The notes beneath the pieces were generated by a model. The model searched no databases. It had not been told where the DNA came from and worked only from the letters and a program-made list of their open reading frames with translations. From Peptoanaerobacter stomatis (GTDB lineage: Bacteria; Bacillota; Clostridia; Peptostreptococcales; Filifactoraceae), in NCBI RefSeq assembly GCF_000238095.2, contig NZ_JH815226.1, forward strand, positions 222,850 to 286,849: 64,000 nucleotides of DNA, given 5' to 3'. The position numbers were made by a program, and so were the translations under genes. This document shows positions 17,629 to 27,333 of this stretch, piece after piece. Each line of letters opens with the position of its first letter. Within the stretch, counting starts at the first letter, position 1.

Positions 17629-20256
17629 TTATTTCTGTTTTTGTTTTATCACTGCTTGTGCTGCCGCTAATCTTGCTATCGGAACTCTATACGGTGAACA
17701 AGATACATATGTCAAACCTAAAGCATTGCAGAATTCTACTGATGAAGGATCTCCTCCATGCTCTCCACATATTCCGAGTATCAAATCAGGATTTGATTTT
17801 CTACCGTCTTCTACTGCCATTTTCATAAGCTTACCTACTCCTATTTGGTCAACTTGTTCAAACGGTGCAAAATCAAATACTTTTTTATTATTATAATCTG
17901 CAAGGAATCTGCTTGAATCATCTCTTGAAAATCCGAATGTCATTTGTGTAAGGTCATTAGTTCCAAAACTGAAGAAGTCCGCTTCAGTTGCTATCTGATC
18001 TGCTGTAAGTGCAGCTCTCGGTACTTCTATCATAGTTCCTATGAGATATTCAACTTTTTCGCCTTTTTCTGCAAAAACCTTGTTTATTTCATCTATCATT
18101 TGTTCTTTTACAAATTTAAGCTCATTTATATGACCTACAAGCGGTACCATTATTTCAGGTTTGATATTAGGAACTTCAGATTTTATTTCTATAGCAGCCT
18201 CTATTATTGCTCTTGCCTGCATTCTTGCTATTTCAGGATAGCTTACTGCAAGTCTGCAACCTCTATGTCCAAGCATAGGGTTGAACTCTTCAAGTTCGAT
18301 AACTCTATCTCTTATGTCTTCATAAGAAATACCCATTGAATTCGCTATATCTTGTAAATCTTTTTCTTCTTTAGGTAAAAATTCATGTAGTGGAGGATCA
18401 AGTAATCTTATAACTACCGGATATTCTCTCATTTCTTTGAATATTCCGTAGAAGTCTTCTCTTTGCATTGGTAAGAGTTCATTTAAAGCTTTTACTCTTT
18501 CTTCCAAAGATCTTGATATTATCATTCTTCTAACTGCCGGTATTCTGTTTTCACTGAAGAACATATGTTCAGTTCTACAAAGTCCTATACCTTCAGCACC
18601 GAATATTCTTCCTTGTTTTGCATCTCTTGGTGTGTCAGCGTTTGTGTAAACTCCTAAACGTTTTACTTCGTTTACCCACTCCATAAACTTGCCGAATTTT
18701 CCTGATAACTCAGCTTTTGCTTTTGCTATTTTTGCATCATATACTGCTCCTGTTGAGCCGTCAAGTGATATTTCATCGCCTTCTTTAAATACTCTATCGC
18801 CTACTCTTAAAGTTTTTAATTCTTCATCAACTCTCACTTCGCTACATCCTGCTACACAGCATTTTCCCATTCCTCTTGCAACAACCGCAGCATGTGATGT
18901 CATACCTCCTCTTGAAGTCAATATACCTTGAGAGCATACCATACCTTCTATATCTTCTGGAGAAGTCTCTTGTCTCACAAGCAACACTTCTTCGCCTTTT
19001 TTACTTGCTTCCACAGCCTCATCAGCATGGAAATATATCTTTCCTGATGCAGCACCCGGTGATGCAGGCAAACCCTTTGTGAGCATAGTGGCTTTTTTAA
19101 GTGCTTCTATCTCAAATGTAGGGTGCAATAATTGATCCAATTGTTTAGGCTCTACTTTCATTATAGCCTCTTCTTTTGTTAGAAGACCTTCTTCAACCAA
19201 ATCAACTGCAACATTTACTGCTGCTTGAGCTGTTCTTTTTCCATTTCTTGTTTGTAAGAAGAATAATCTTCCTTCTTCTATTGTGAACTCAATATCTTGC
19301 ATATCTTTATAGTGATTTTCCAAGATATGTGTTGTATCAACAAATTGCTTATAACAATCAGGATTTATTTCCTTTAATGTATCAATACTCTTTGGAGTTC
19401 TTATACCGGCAACTACATCTTCACCTTGTGCATTCATCAAAAACTCTCCAAACAGTTTATTTTCTCCTGTTGCAGGATTTCTTGTAAATGCAACACCTGT
19501 TCCTGATGTTTCTCCCTTATTACCAAAAACCATAGATTGAACATTTACAGCTGTACCAAGATCATGAGATATTCCGTTTAAGTTTCTGTATACTATTGCT
19601 CTGTTATTATTCCAAGAAGAAAATACAGCCTCAACCGCTTTGTATAATTGCTTTTTAGGTTCTTGAGGAAAATCTTCTTTCATCTCTTGTTTATAAACTT
19701 CTTTAAATTGTTCCACAAGCTTCTTCAAATCATTAGCATCAAGATCAGTATCTTGAGTAACACCTTTGTTTTCCTTCATATTATCCAATTTCGTATCAAA
19801 AAGTACTTTAGGTATTCCTATTGCAACATCAGAAAACATTTGTATAAATCTTCTATAAGAATCGTATGCAAATCTTTCATTGTTTGTTGCTCTTGCAAGT
19901 CCTTTCACAGTTTCATCATTAAGACCGAGATTAAGTATTGTATCCATCATTCCAGGCATTGATATAACTGCTCCTGAACGAACTGAGAATAATAAAGGAT
20001 CGTTTGCATCGGAAAATTTTTTGCCCTGCAATTTTTCTACTGTCTCCAAGTGTTCATCAATTTCTTTTAACAATTCATCCCAAAGTTTTTTATCTTCATC
20101 ATAATATTTAAGACAAGCTTCAGTAGTTATTGTAAATCCCTGTGGCACCGGTAATCCTATGTTGGTCATTTCTGCAAGGTTAGCACCTTTTCCGCCAAGC
20201 AAGCCTCTCATTGACATATTGCCTTCTTTAAAGTCATAAACATATTTTTTTGCCAT
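17629..20256 (-). CDS. ppdK: pyruvate, phosphate dikinase
   Basis: An 875-residue enzyme interconverting pyruvate, ATP and phosphate with phosphoenolpyruvate, AMP and pyrophosphate; in fermenting anaerobes it works in glycolysis or in making PEP from pyruvate. The N-terminal ATP-grasp domain starts GGKGANLAEMTNIGLPVPQGFT. The swivelling phosphohistidine domain has GGMTSHAAVVARGMG, with the catalytic His next to the Thr/Ser targeted by the regulator. The C-terminal TIM barrel has GLCRTEHMFF, GTNDLTQ and the catalytic Cys in GICGEHGGDP. Full length for the family. GGAGGAG precedes the ATG. The regulator gene lies 111 bases upstream in the same direction, so both are probably one unit. Confidence 0.97.
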   Translation of the reverse strand: MAKKYVYDFKEGNMSMRGLLGGKGANLAEMTNIGLPVPQGFTITTEACLKYYDEDKKLWDELLKEIDEHLETVEKLQGKKFSDANDPLLFSVRSGAVISMPGMMDTILNLGLNDETVKGLARATNNERFAYDSYRRFIQMFSDVAIGIPKVLFDTKLDNMKENKGVTQDTDLDANDLKKLVEQFKEVYKQEMKEDFPQEPKKQLYKAVEAVFSSWNNNRAIVYRNLNGISHDLGTAVNVQSMVFGNKGETSGTGVAFTRNPATGENKLFGEFLMNAQGEDVVAGIRTPKSIDTLKEINPDCYKQFVDTTHILENHYKDMQDIEFTIEEGRLFFLQTRNGKRTAQAAVNVAVDLVEEGLLTKEEAIMKVEPKQLDQLLHPTFEIEALKKATMLTKGLPASPGAASGKIYFHADEAVEASKKGEEVLLVRQETSPEDIEGMVCSQGILTSRGGMTSHAAVVARGMGKCCVAGCSEVRVDEELKTLRVGDRVFKEGDEISLDGSTGAVYDAKIAKAKAELSGKFGKFMEWVNEVKRLGVYTNADTPRDAKQGRIFGAEGIGLCRTEHMFFSENRIPAVRRMIISRSLEERVKALNELLPMQREDFYGIFKEMREYPVVIRLLDPPLHEFLPKEEKDLQDIANSMGISYEDIRDRVIELEEFNPMLGHRGCRLAVSYPEIARMQARAIIEAAIEIKSEVPNIKPEIMVPLVGHINELKFVKEQMIDEINKVFAEKGEKVEYLIGTMIEVPRAALTADQIATEADFFSFGTNDLTQMTFGFSRDDSSRFLADYNNKKVFDFAPFEQVDQIGVGKLMKMAVEDGRKSNPDLILGICGEHGGDPSSVEFCNALGLTYVSCSPYRVPIARLAAAQAVIKQKQK

Positions 20257-20367
20257 TATAACTCCTCCTAAATGTTAAATAATCTGAATATCCCAAAACC
20301 AGTCAACTATCAGCTCTTTTAACAAAATAATTTTATAAAAATAGTATTAAAATCTACATAATTTAAA

Positions 20368-21201
20368 CTATATTATCTCATTATCTATCTTTACCCCATT
20401 TCTTTTTAAATAGGAAATTACAATCTCTGCTGTTTCTTCTATGGCTTTATTTGCAACATTTATAACAGGACACCCTATCTTTTTCATGATTGTTTCAGCA
20501 TAATCAATTTCTTCAAGTATTCTATTCATATCTGCATAGCTTGAACCTGTCGGTAAGCCAAGTGCATTAAGTCTTTCTGTCCTTATTTCATTGAGTTTTT
20601 CAGGAGAATTTGTAAGCCCTATTATTTTTTGTGCCGGTACCTGATATATTTCTTTTGGTGGTGTAGACTCAGGCACTAAAGGTATGTTTGCCACTTTTAT
20701 ATTTTTATTGGCAAGATACATTGATAACGGTGTCTTTGAAGTTCTTGATATTCCAAGTATTACCAAGTCTGCCTTCAAAACTCCTCTTGGATCCTTTCCG
20801 TCATCATATTTTACCGCAAACTCTATAGACTCTACTCTTTTAAAGTACAAATCATTCAGTTTTCTTAGCATACCTGTCTTATCAAGAGGAACAAGACCTG
20901 TTATATCTTGTATAGAAGATACTATGGGAGACAATAAATCTATCTCTTTTATATTCTCTCTTGACGCAAAATTCTTTATTTCACTTATTATTTGTTTATG
21001 TACTATAGTATATAATATAATAGCTTTTTTCTGAGATTTAATTTCTTCAAATATATTTCCCAACATAGATACATCAGTAATATATGAAAATTTTCTCATT
21101 ACAAAATCGTTAGCTTCAAACTGTGACATTGCCGCTTTTACAACATGCTCAGCGGTATTACCGAGAGAATCCGAAAGTATGAATATATTTAAGGTATCCA
21201 T
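20368..21201 (-). CDS. ppsR: PPDK regulatory protein (bifunctional kinase/pyrophosphorylase)
   Basis: A 277-residue DUF299 protein that switches pyruvate phosphate dikinase off by ADP-dependent phosphorylation of the Thr next to its catalytic His, and on again by phosphate-dependent removal. The family start LNIFILSDSLGNTAEHV and the nucleotide loop GISRTSKTPLSMYLA (near residues 150-164) are intact. Its direct position upstream of ppdK supports the PPDK-directed rather than PEP-synthase-directed type. AAAGGA lies upstream of ATG. Confidence 0.94.
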   Translation of the reverse strand: MDTLNIFILSDSLGNTAEHVVKAAMSQFEANDFVMRKFSYITDVSMLGNIFEEIKSQKKAIILYTIVHKQIISEIKNFASRENIKEIDLLSPIVSSIQDITGLVPLDKTGMLRKLNDLYFKRVESIEFAVKYDDGKDPRGVLKADLVILGISRTSKTPLSMYLANKNIKVANIPLVPESTPPKEIYQVPAQKIIGLTNSPEKLNEIRTERLNALGLPTGSSYADMNRILEEIDYAETIMKKIGCPVINVANKAIEETAEIVISYLKRNGVKIDNEII

Positions 21202-21273
21202 TCAAATATGTTCCTTTCAAATAAGCTTAAATTAATATAATATTTATATTCGGAAATCTATTTCCTTTATATA

Positions 21274-21302
21274 AGGATATAATTTTTTGTCTAAATTGTC
21301 AA
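21274..21302 (-). promoter_or_regulatory. candidate promoter of ppsR-ppdK
   Basis: Leftward TTGACA (21302-21297) and TATCCT (21279-21274) separated by 17 bases, about 75 bases before the ppsR start. The -35 is perfect and the -10 is a moderate match. Confidence 0.5.
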
Positions 21303-21411
21303 GATATATTCGGCTTTTATAGCATTTTTTATTTTTCCAAACTATTTATAATTGAATATCTATAATTGCATTTTTCAAGATAATATAAAATACTTAAAAC
21401 TTGTATGCTCT

Positions 21412-21527
21412 AATATTAAAATCTTATAGAATAATGAAAATTTATAATAGTTAATTTTTCCAATAAACTATTTATATTTTAGGTTTACAATGTAAGTTAT
21501 CCATAATTTTATTAGAAAACAGTATAA
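21412..21527 (-). repeat. dispersed intergenic repeat, reversed copy
   Basis: Read leftward it begins TTATACTGTTTTCTAATAAA and ends CATTATTCTATAAGATTTTA, with ATAAATAGTTTATTGGAAAAATT between. It matches 41596-41703 and 62147-62240 over most of its length but carries about 20 extra bases in the middle. Confidence 0.65.
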
Positions 21528-21627
21528 GTTTATGCTATTTTCCTAATAAATTTTTTTATATAATATTCCAATATAACATATTAAACTTGATAAAACTGTA
21601 TATGAAAGTTATTTTTAAAATAACAGC

Positions 21628-21656
21628 TTGACAAGAAAATTTTAAAATGTTAATAT
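21628..21656 (+). promoter_or_regulatory. promoter of the trpB T-box leader
   Basis: TTGACA and TAATAT with 17 bases between them and a TGn extension. Transcription would start near 21663, just ahead of the T-box stem I. Confidence 0.7.
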
Positions 21657-21662
21657 TAGACG

Positions 21663-21945
21663 CATAAACCTTTGAATAAGAATAGTAGGTACATAACAAT
21701 AACTTACAGAGAGCTGTGGAGGCTGAGAACATAGCAGATATTTATATACCGAATGGACTTATGAGGGCGAACGAACAGGATTAAACCTAAGTAGCAATCG
21801 ACGGCAACCGCAGTCGTTATTAAGCGGAGCGTATGACAGTACGTGTTAAAGGTGGGTGCTTTTAAGCATCAATTTGAGTGGTACCGCAGGATATTTCGTC
21901 TTGTCTCATTGAATTATTATTTTCTATGAGATAAGACTTTTTTTA
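21663..21945 (+). promoter_or_regulatory. T-box riboswitch (tryptophan specifier) controlling trpB
   Basis: A complete T-box leader. It has the stem I GAGAG-type bulge near 21708, a specifier context CGAATGGACT with TGG (Trp codon) at 21754-21756, the conserved T-box core GAGTGGTACCGCAGG near 21875-21890, and a terminator helix with GTCTTGTCTCAT pairing with ATGAGATAAGAC before a T run ending near 21945. Uncharged tRNA-Trp would stabilise the antiterminator and let trpB be read. The acceptor-pairing bases are TGGT, which pair best with a discriminator A and only by wobble with the G common in bacterial tRNA-Trp. Confidence 0.93.
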
Positions 21946-21970
21946 TTTAATTATGAAAGGATTTAATAAT

Positions 21971-23215
21971 ATGAAAACTTATCGTGATTTTGATAACTAT
22001 TTAAAAAACTTTCCTGATGAAAAGGGATATTTCGGTGAATACGGAGGAATGATTTTACCTCCTGAATTAGTTCCTGCTTTTAAAGAAATTACACAGGCAT
22101 ATCTGGAAATCTGCCATAATGCACGTTTTATAAATGAATTAAGACGCATCAGAAAAGAGTTTCAAGGCAGACCTACCCCTGTTTATCATTGTGAGCGCTT
22201 ATCTTCATTGCTCGGAAAATGCCAAATATATCTTAAAAGAGAAGACCTTAACCATACCGGTGCACATAAACTAAATCATTGTATGGGCGAAGGTTTGCTT
22301 GCTAAATTCTTAGGTAAGAAAAAACTCATTGCCGAAACAGGCGCTGGACAACACGGTGTTGCACTTGCTACTGCTGCTGCCTACTTTGGATTGGAATGTG
22401 ATATATACATGGGAGAAGTTGACATAAAAAAACAACACCCTAATGTAATAAGAATGAAAATGCTCGGTGCAAATGTAATTCCTGCAACACATGGACTCAA
22501 AACATTAAAAGAAGCCGTAGATGCTGCATTTGAAGGATATTTAAAAGAATATGAAGATGCAATATATTGTATAGGCTCCGCTGTCGGCCCTCATCCATTT
22601 CCTATGATGGTTCGTGATTTTCAATCAGTTATAGGAATTGAAGCAAAAGAACAATTCAAAGAAATGACAGGTATTTTACCTGATGTCGTTTGTGCTGCCG
22701 TTGGAGGAGGATCTAACGCAATAGGAATGTTTGAAGCATTTCTGTCAGAACCGGTTGATATTGTCGGTGTAGAACCGCTTGGAATAGGAACAGGAATAGG
22801 AGAACATGCAGCGAGTATGAAATTCGGTAAAAAAGGAGTTCTTCATGGTTTTGAAAGCATGCTTTTACAGGATGAAAATGGAGAACCGTTGCCTGTCTAC
22901 TCTATAGCCAGCGGACTTGACTATCCGTCTGTCGGACCTGAACACGCATATTTGAGCGAATGTGGAAGAATAAAATACGAAGCTGTAGATGATGAAGAAG
23001 CTATGCAAGCATTTTTCTTACTATCTCGTTATGAGGGAATAATTCCGGCAATAGAAAGCTCACATGCTTTGGCATATGCAATAAAATATGCTCAAAATCA
23101 AAATTCAGGATCCATACTTGTAAATCTTTCAGGTCGTGGTGATAAAGATATTGACTTTGTATATGAAAAATACGGTACGGGTGAACAATTTTTAAAAGAA
23201 TTTATCAATAAATAA
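21971..23215 (+). CDS. trpB: tryptophan synthase beta subunit, orphan
   Basis: A PLP enzyme joining indole and L-serine to make tryptophan. The PLP lysine lies in [14 protein letters not shown] (near residue 80), the phosphate loop is [10 protein letters not shown], and the active-site Glu is in [12 protein letters not shown]. Its 414-residue length suits the TrpB1 family. The ATG at 21971 is preferred because GAAAGGA lies nine bases upstream; an earlier in-frame ATG at 21953 overlaps that site. No trpA or other trp gene is near, and a Trp-specific T-box controls it. The protein probably salvages indole from other community members, or its alpha partner lies elsewhere. Confidence 0.95.
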   Translation: MKTYRDFDNYLKNFPDEKGYFGEYGGMILPPELVPAFKEITQAYLEICHNARFINELRRIRKEFQGRPTPVYHCERLSSLLGKCQIYLKREDLNHTGAHKLNHCMGEGLLAKFLGKKKLIAETGAGQHGVALATAAAYFGLECDIYMGEVDIKKQHPNVIRMKMLGANVIPATHGLKTLKEAVDAAFEGYLKEYEDAIYCIGSAVGPHPFPMMVRDFQSVIGIEAKEQFKEMTGILPDVVCAAVGGGSNAIGMFEAFLSEPVDIVGVEPLGIGTGIGEHAASMKFGKKGVLHGFESMLLQDENGEPLPVYSIASGLDYPSVGPEHAYLSECGRIKYEAVDDEEAMQAFFLLSRYEGIIPAIESSHALAYAIKYAQNQNSGSILVNLSGRGDKDIDFVYEKYGTGEQFLKEFINK

Positions 23216-23342
23216 TTGTATGTATCATTTTATATTATTAACTGATTATTTAGTAAAATAATATAAATACTATATTTCGTTTGTCATTGAAAAATAATCA
23301 GTATAAGTGTATCAAAGAGAATTTATTATGTCTCCTATAAAA

Positions 23343-23394
23343 ATATGTATGAAAAGTGGGAATTTATATTGCAATCATCACTTTTCATACATAT
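23343..23394. terminator. long bidirectional terminator between trpB and the next gene
   Basis: Sixteen-base perfect arms (ATATGTATGAAAAGTG and complement) around a 20-base loop. It lies between convergent genes and could stop both. Confidence 0.75.
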
Positions 23395-23419
23395 CTAAAT
23401 ATATTTTTTCTTTTTAATC

Positions 23420-24073
23420 TTATGAAATCCACCAATTTCCATCCGGATTTTGATCTAATGAACCTATCTCTTCGGATAATAGGTTTCCGAAAAAGTCTTT
23501 GACAATCAATTTATGATAGTATTTATATTCATAAGTAGCACAGTGTTTTTCATCGTCCCATCCCTCTTCAATCCAAGCCTCTATAAATACTTTATCGCTA
23601 TCAATCAGCAAAACACATTCATTAGGCTCCAATTGAAATTGAAATCTTTTAGGATAATAAGATACTATATACTCATCTTCGCTGATAATATATACTTCAT
23701 CTCCAATAATTTTTAGATTATACAAATTTATTTCATCCATCTTCAGCTCTGTTATTTTTTCAGGCAAATTACCAGGTAAATATTTGAAAAGAGTCATTAT
23801 ATTTTTATTGAAATCCCCTTTCAAAAAATAATAAGCCCCTTTAGCATACATAGGTTTATCATAAATTACATTTTTTTCTTTTTCAAACGGTTCATAAACC
23901 TTACCATTCTCATAATCATAAAATATAATGTCAGAACCTTGACATTCGCCTTCTTTTTGCAATTCAAACATATCATAAAAACCAACTGTATCACTAATAC
24001 TATAACCAAGTCTTTTTTGACCGTAAATCATTTCAACACACTTTCCGCATACTTTCTCAAATCTTCTAATCAT
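23420..24073 (-). CDS. hypothetical protein, beta-rich
   Basis: I do not recognise this 217-residue protein. It is acidic with many aromatic residues, and repeated strand-like segments such as KNVIYDKPMYAKGAYYFLKG and DEVYIISEDEYIVSYYP suggest part of a beta-propeller or beta-sandwich. There is no signal peptide and no membrane segment. A Cys pair (CGKC near residues 9-12) is close to the start. The start has AAGGAGAG upstream. The next gene upstream on this strand ends about 240 bases... in fact the 163-residue gene begins the pair and ends 49 bases before this start, so the two are probably co-transcribed. Confidence 0.6.
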   Translation of the reverse strand: MIRRFEKVCGKCVEMIYGQKRLGYSISDTVGFYDMFELQKEGECQGSDIIFYDYENGKVYEPFEKEKNVIYDKPMYAKGAYYFLKGDFNKNIMTLFKYLPGNLPEKITELKMDEINLYNLKIIGDEVYIISEDEYIVSYYPKRFQFQLEPNECVLLIDSDKVFIEAWIEEGWDDEKHCATYEYKYYHKLIVKDFFGNLLSEEIGSLDQNPDGNWWIS

Positions 24074-24122
24074 ATATAGCGCTCTCCTTTTGCAACGATT
24101 TAATTTGTCAATACTTTTTTAT

Positions 24123-24614
24123 CTATGCCCAAGGATCTTCAGATTCAGGAAGTCTAATGTCAGAAAGACATTGTATATCATTAATAAACCATTGACCTGT
24201 AGACGGTTTTTTACGAAGTTTTATCGGTCTTAGAGAATCAGCACCTCCGCTTTTTACATAAAGTGTAGCCCAATTATCTTCAGGAAAAGAATATGGATTC
24301 TCTGTAACTGTTATTGTATATGGCATAGAAGGCGTATAATTGTTAGTTTTATAAGCTCCTTCAAAGAAAGAAAAAGTTTTATAATTTTTCCCTCTCAAGC
24401 GATCTCTTAAAAACTGTTTTGCCATCGGTGTAAGCGGATCAGGACCTCTCAAAAAATCCAACATTGCATGAGTTTCTTCAACATTGTTTTCATAATTACA
24501 AAGCACCAATAATGAAAGCGCCGCTGTTTTGTAAGGAGAATCCAATGTAGCTTGAGGAATTGTCTTTAACTCCTCAACATTTTTAGGTATGAATGCAAAA
24601 GTAAATTTTTCCAT
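24123..24614 (-). CDS. conserved hypothetical protein (DUF6935-like)
   Basis: A 163-residue cytoplasmic protein widespread in clostridia. Recognisable conserved parts are TLDSPYKTAALSLLVLC near residues 24-40, LRGPDPLTPMAKQFLRDRL near 69-87, YTITVTENPYSFP near 98-110, and a C terminus LPESEDPWA. I believe it corresponds to DUF6935, but the number is from memory. No catalytic motif is evident and the function is unknown. A GGGAGG site lies seven bases before ATG. It follows the methyltransferase gene on the same strand after a 45-base gap. Confidence 0.7.
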   Translation of the reverse strand: MEKFTFAFIPKNVEELKTIPQATLDSPYKTAALSLLVLCNYENNVEETHAMLDFLRGPDPLTPMAKQFLRDRLRGKNYKTFSFFEGAYKTNNYTPSMPYTITVTENPYSFPEDNWATLYVKSGGADSLRPIKLRKKPSTGQWFINDIQCLSDIRLPESEDPWA

Positions 24615-24659
24615 GTTTTACCTCCCTTATAGCATTATATTATATTTTAAAATTTTTAA

Positions 24660-25268
24660 TTAACCTATTTTAGTTATTATTGCAATTGCACAAGGCATTT
24701 TGCCCTCAATTAAAATATATTCGACATTTTCAATATAGCCTGCTGTTTTAAAAAATTCAATATAAGATTTAAAATTAAACTGCTTCTTAAAATCAGCTCC
24801 TAAGTTTTTAAGCAAGCGAACAAACAGGTTAGTTTTTCCGACATTTTCATTATTTACATATGTAGGGACTATCACCTTTCCTCCATTTTTACAAACTCGT
24901 ATCAATTCTGTCAATGCCTCATATGGATAGTCCAGCAGATGTATTACATTTCCGGCAACAACCTTATCAAACTCGCCATCTTTAAAATTCAGACTCATTA
25001 TATCAGCTTTTATTATCTTCACGTTATTCATATGTTGACAATTTTTCTTTGTCTGTTTAAGCATTCCATCAGAAAAATCAGTAGCTATAAGCTCTTTACA
25101 TCTTAGAGCTATCCCTTTACTGAGCATACCTGTCCCACATGCACATTCAAGTACTCTGTCACCTGATTCAATCATGTTTGACACTGCAATAACAAGTTTA
25201 CAATTTACTTCTCCGTTATACAATTTTTCAAAAATATCATAAAATCTTGCAACTTTGTCCCAAAACAT
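24660..25268 (-). CDS. SAM-dependent class I methyltransferase
   Basis: A Rossmann-fold methyltransferase of about 202 residues. Motif I is VLECACGTGMLSKG (residues 37-50), the acidic motif II includes IATDFSDGML, and motif post-I/IV has GEFDKVVAGNVIHLLDYP. It resembles the UbiE/Methyltransf_11 type that acts on small molecules; the substrate cannot be told. The ATG at 25268 is preferred (GGAGG eight bases upstream) to one five codons earlier that overlaps the site. It is first in a run of three leftward genes with the DUF6935-like and unknown genes. Confidence 0.82.
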   Translation of the reverse strand: MFWDKVARFYDIFEKLYNGEVNCKLVIAVSNMIESGDRVLECACGTGMLSKGIALRCKELIATDFSDGMLKQTKKNCQHMNNVKIIKADIMSLNFKDGEFDKVVAGNVIHLLDYPYEALTELIRVCKNGGKVIVPTYVNNENVGKTNLFVRLLKNLGADFKKQFNFKSYIEFFKTAGYIENVEYILIEGKMPCAIAIITKIG

Positions 25269-25548
25269 CGATTGCTCCTCCATTTAATATAATACTCTTA
25301 CTATATAAAACTCTGTTATATTATCTTTAAAATGTCGGTTATTTCACTCTACACTGAAATTTTATCAAATTCAATAAGCTTACTTAAAATTATAGTGCAT
25401 AGAATTATAATTTTCAATATATAATTGCAATCTGTTATATATATTGATATACTTGTAAAGTAATGCAAATATTCAATAAAAATTATACTATAAACTGTCA
25501 AAATATAATAATAATAAAACATTATTGAATAATAAATAAGGAGTTTAA

Positions 25549-26904
25549 ATGAAAAATAAGCAAATAATTGAGTTCAACATAGATGAAATGGTATTTGGCG
25601 GAGAATCTTTAAATCTCACAGAGTTTGACAAGAAAGTTACAATGAAAGGTGGCATTATCGGTCAAAAAGTGAAAGCAGTAATACAAAAAAAAAGAAAAGA
25701 CAAAATTCAAGCTAAAATACTTGAAGTAACAGAAAAATCATATCTTGAAACAGAAGATGTCTGTAGTAAATTTGGCAGATGCGGAGGTTGCACCATGCTA
25801 AGTGTCAGCTATGAAAATCAGCTGAAATTGAAAGCCGAACAATTATTAAAACTGTTTCACAAATTCGGACATACAGAAATAGAAAACATTGATGTAGTAG
25901 GAAGCCCTATACAAAAAGAATACAAAAATAAAATGGAGTTTACATTTGGAAATGAAGAAAAAGACGGAGATTTGCTTATAGGTCTTCACAGAAAAAATTC
26001 ATCCATGAGTATAGTTGATGTAGAAGATTGCAAAATAATAGATGAAGATTACAGAAAAATTTTAAAAACAACAGGCGAATATTTCAGAAAACAAGGTCTA
26101 CCACACTATCATATAATGAGCCACGAAGGATATTTAAGACATTTAGTAATACGAAAAGGGATAAACACAGGAGAACTGTTAATAAACATAGTGACAACAA
26201 GCCAAATAGATTTTGATTTAACAGACTATATTAATATATTGGCAAATATTGAATTAAACGGCAATATAGTTGGAATATTACACACTTTAAATGACTCTTT
26301 TTCAGATACGGTTACTCCAGAAAAAATTGAAATTCTATATGGTAGAGATTATTTTTACGATATATTGTTAGATAAAAAATTTAAAATTTCACCATTTTCT
26401 TTTTTCCAGACTAACACAAAAGGAGCCGAAGTTATGTATAAAACAGCTATGAATATGATCGATGGAGAAAAAAATCTTATTTTTGACCTATATAGCGGTA
26501 CGGGAACAATCGGTATAAGTATGTCTCAAAGAGCAAAAAAAGTGATAGGAATAGAGATAATCGAAGAAGCCGTCGAAATGGCAAAGAAAAATGCAATCGC
26601 AAATAATATAAGAAACGTTGAATTTATAGCAGGAGATGTAAAAGAAGAAGTCTCTAAATTAAGCGATAATCCCGAGCTTATCATATTAGACCCTCCAAGA
26701 GCAGGGATAAACCCTAAAGCTCTAAAAGATATAATAGATTTTAATGCAAAAGAAATATTATATATATCATGTAATCCAAAAATGCTCGTACAAGACTTAA
26801 TAATATTAAAAGAATCCGGATATGAGATAAAAAATGTAAAAGGCGTGGACATGTTTCCAAACAGTTATCATTGCGAAACTATATGTTATCTATCATTGAA
26901 ATAA
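25549..26904 (+). CDS. rlmD: 23S rRNA (uracil-C5)-methyltransferase, RlmD/RumA family
   Basis: A 451-residue RNA m5U methyltransferase. An N-terminal TRAM domain (about 1-65) is followed by an iron-sulphur cluster motif with Cys72, Cys78 and Cys81 (CSKFGRCGGC) and a fourth Cys near residue 158. The Rossmann core has LYSGTGTIGISMS, and the catalytic part has ILDPPRAG and the nucleophile Cys in YISCNPKM. In low-GC Firmicutes such proteins can be RlmCD, modifying both U747 and U1939, so RlmD is the family rather than an exact site. It stands alone on the plus strand. Confidence 0.93.
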   Translation: MKNKQIIEFNIDEMVFGGESLNLTEFDKKVTMKGGIIGQKVKAVIQKKRKDKIQAKILEVTEKSYLETEDVCSKFGRCGGCTMLSVSYENQLKLKAEQLLKLFHKFGHTEIENIDVVGSPIQKEYKNKMEFTFGNEEKDGDLLIGLHRKNSSMSIVDVEDCKIIDEDYRKILKTTGEYFRKQGLPHYHIMSHEGYLRHLVIRKGINTGELLINIVTTSQIDFDLTDYINILANIELNGNIVGILHTLNDSFSDTVTPEKIEILYGRDYFYDILLDKKFKISPFSFFQTNTKGAEVMYKTAMNMIDGEKNLIFDLYSGTGTIGISMSQRAKKVIGIEIIEEAVEMAKKNAIANNIRNVEFIAGDVKEEVSKLSDNPELIILDPPRAGINPKALKDIIDFNAKEILYISCNPKMLVQDLIILKESGYEIKNVKGVDMFPNSYHCETICYLSLK

Positions 26905-27333
26905 TAATATTTTTCTATAGCTATCTATCCTAAAATTGTATTTTTGTCTACTACAATTTTATAGACAGCATTACTCGTTAGCTATTTTTTCAAATAATTC
27001 TACTACATCTTCTTTTAGTTCATGAAACCTTATAGATAAAAAGGAAGAATTATCTTTATTAAAGGCACTTTATAATGATAATATGTATTGTAAACGAGGT
27101 CTACATCTGAATAATGTTGATATTAAGATGCCGGCAAATTATATTTTAATTGAAAATATTACTCTCTTAACTTGTGAAAGCGTAAATTCATACACTATGT
27201 TTTAGAGAAACGATTATTATGTATATAAGCTTAAAAGGAAAAAATACCTTAAAAACAAAAAATTACGTTTAAGGAAGTAGATAAAATCAGAAAAAAAATC
27301 ATATTTGCAGAATAAAATTTATGGAGGTCAATT
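26905..27333. other. intergenic stretch with gene debris
   Basis: About 430 bases. After a small TAAAATTGTA/TACAATTTTA hairpin (26931-26961) two short coding-looking fragments overlap, listed separately. The last 60 bases lead to the DUF1697 gene and its GGAGG site. Confidence 0.4.
26971..27205. pseudogene. possible decayed gene fragments
   Basis: On the minus strand, 26971-27069 is open and ends FHELKEDVVELFEKIANE before a stop, which looks like a real C terminus. On the plus strand, 27032-27205 encodes 57 codons including MYCKRGLHLNNVDIKMPANY, also protein-like, but without a start codon and ribosome site. They overlap, so at most one is genuine there. I take the stretch as leftovers of lost genes. 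Family unknown. Confidence 0.25.

Larger units (their letters stand above)
21202..21970. other. divergent region between ppsR and trpB
   Basis: Contains the ppsR promoter (21274-21302), one reversed copy of a dispersed repeat (21412-21527), the trpB leader promoter (21628-21656) and the T-box leader (21663-21945). Otherwise AT-rich without genes. Confidence 0.6.
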
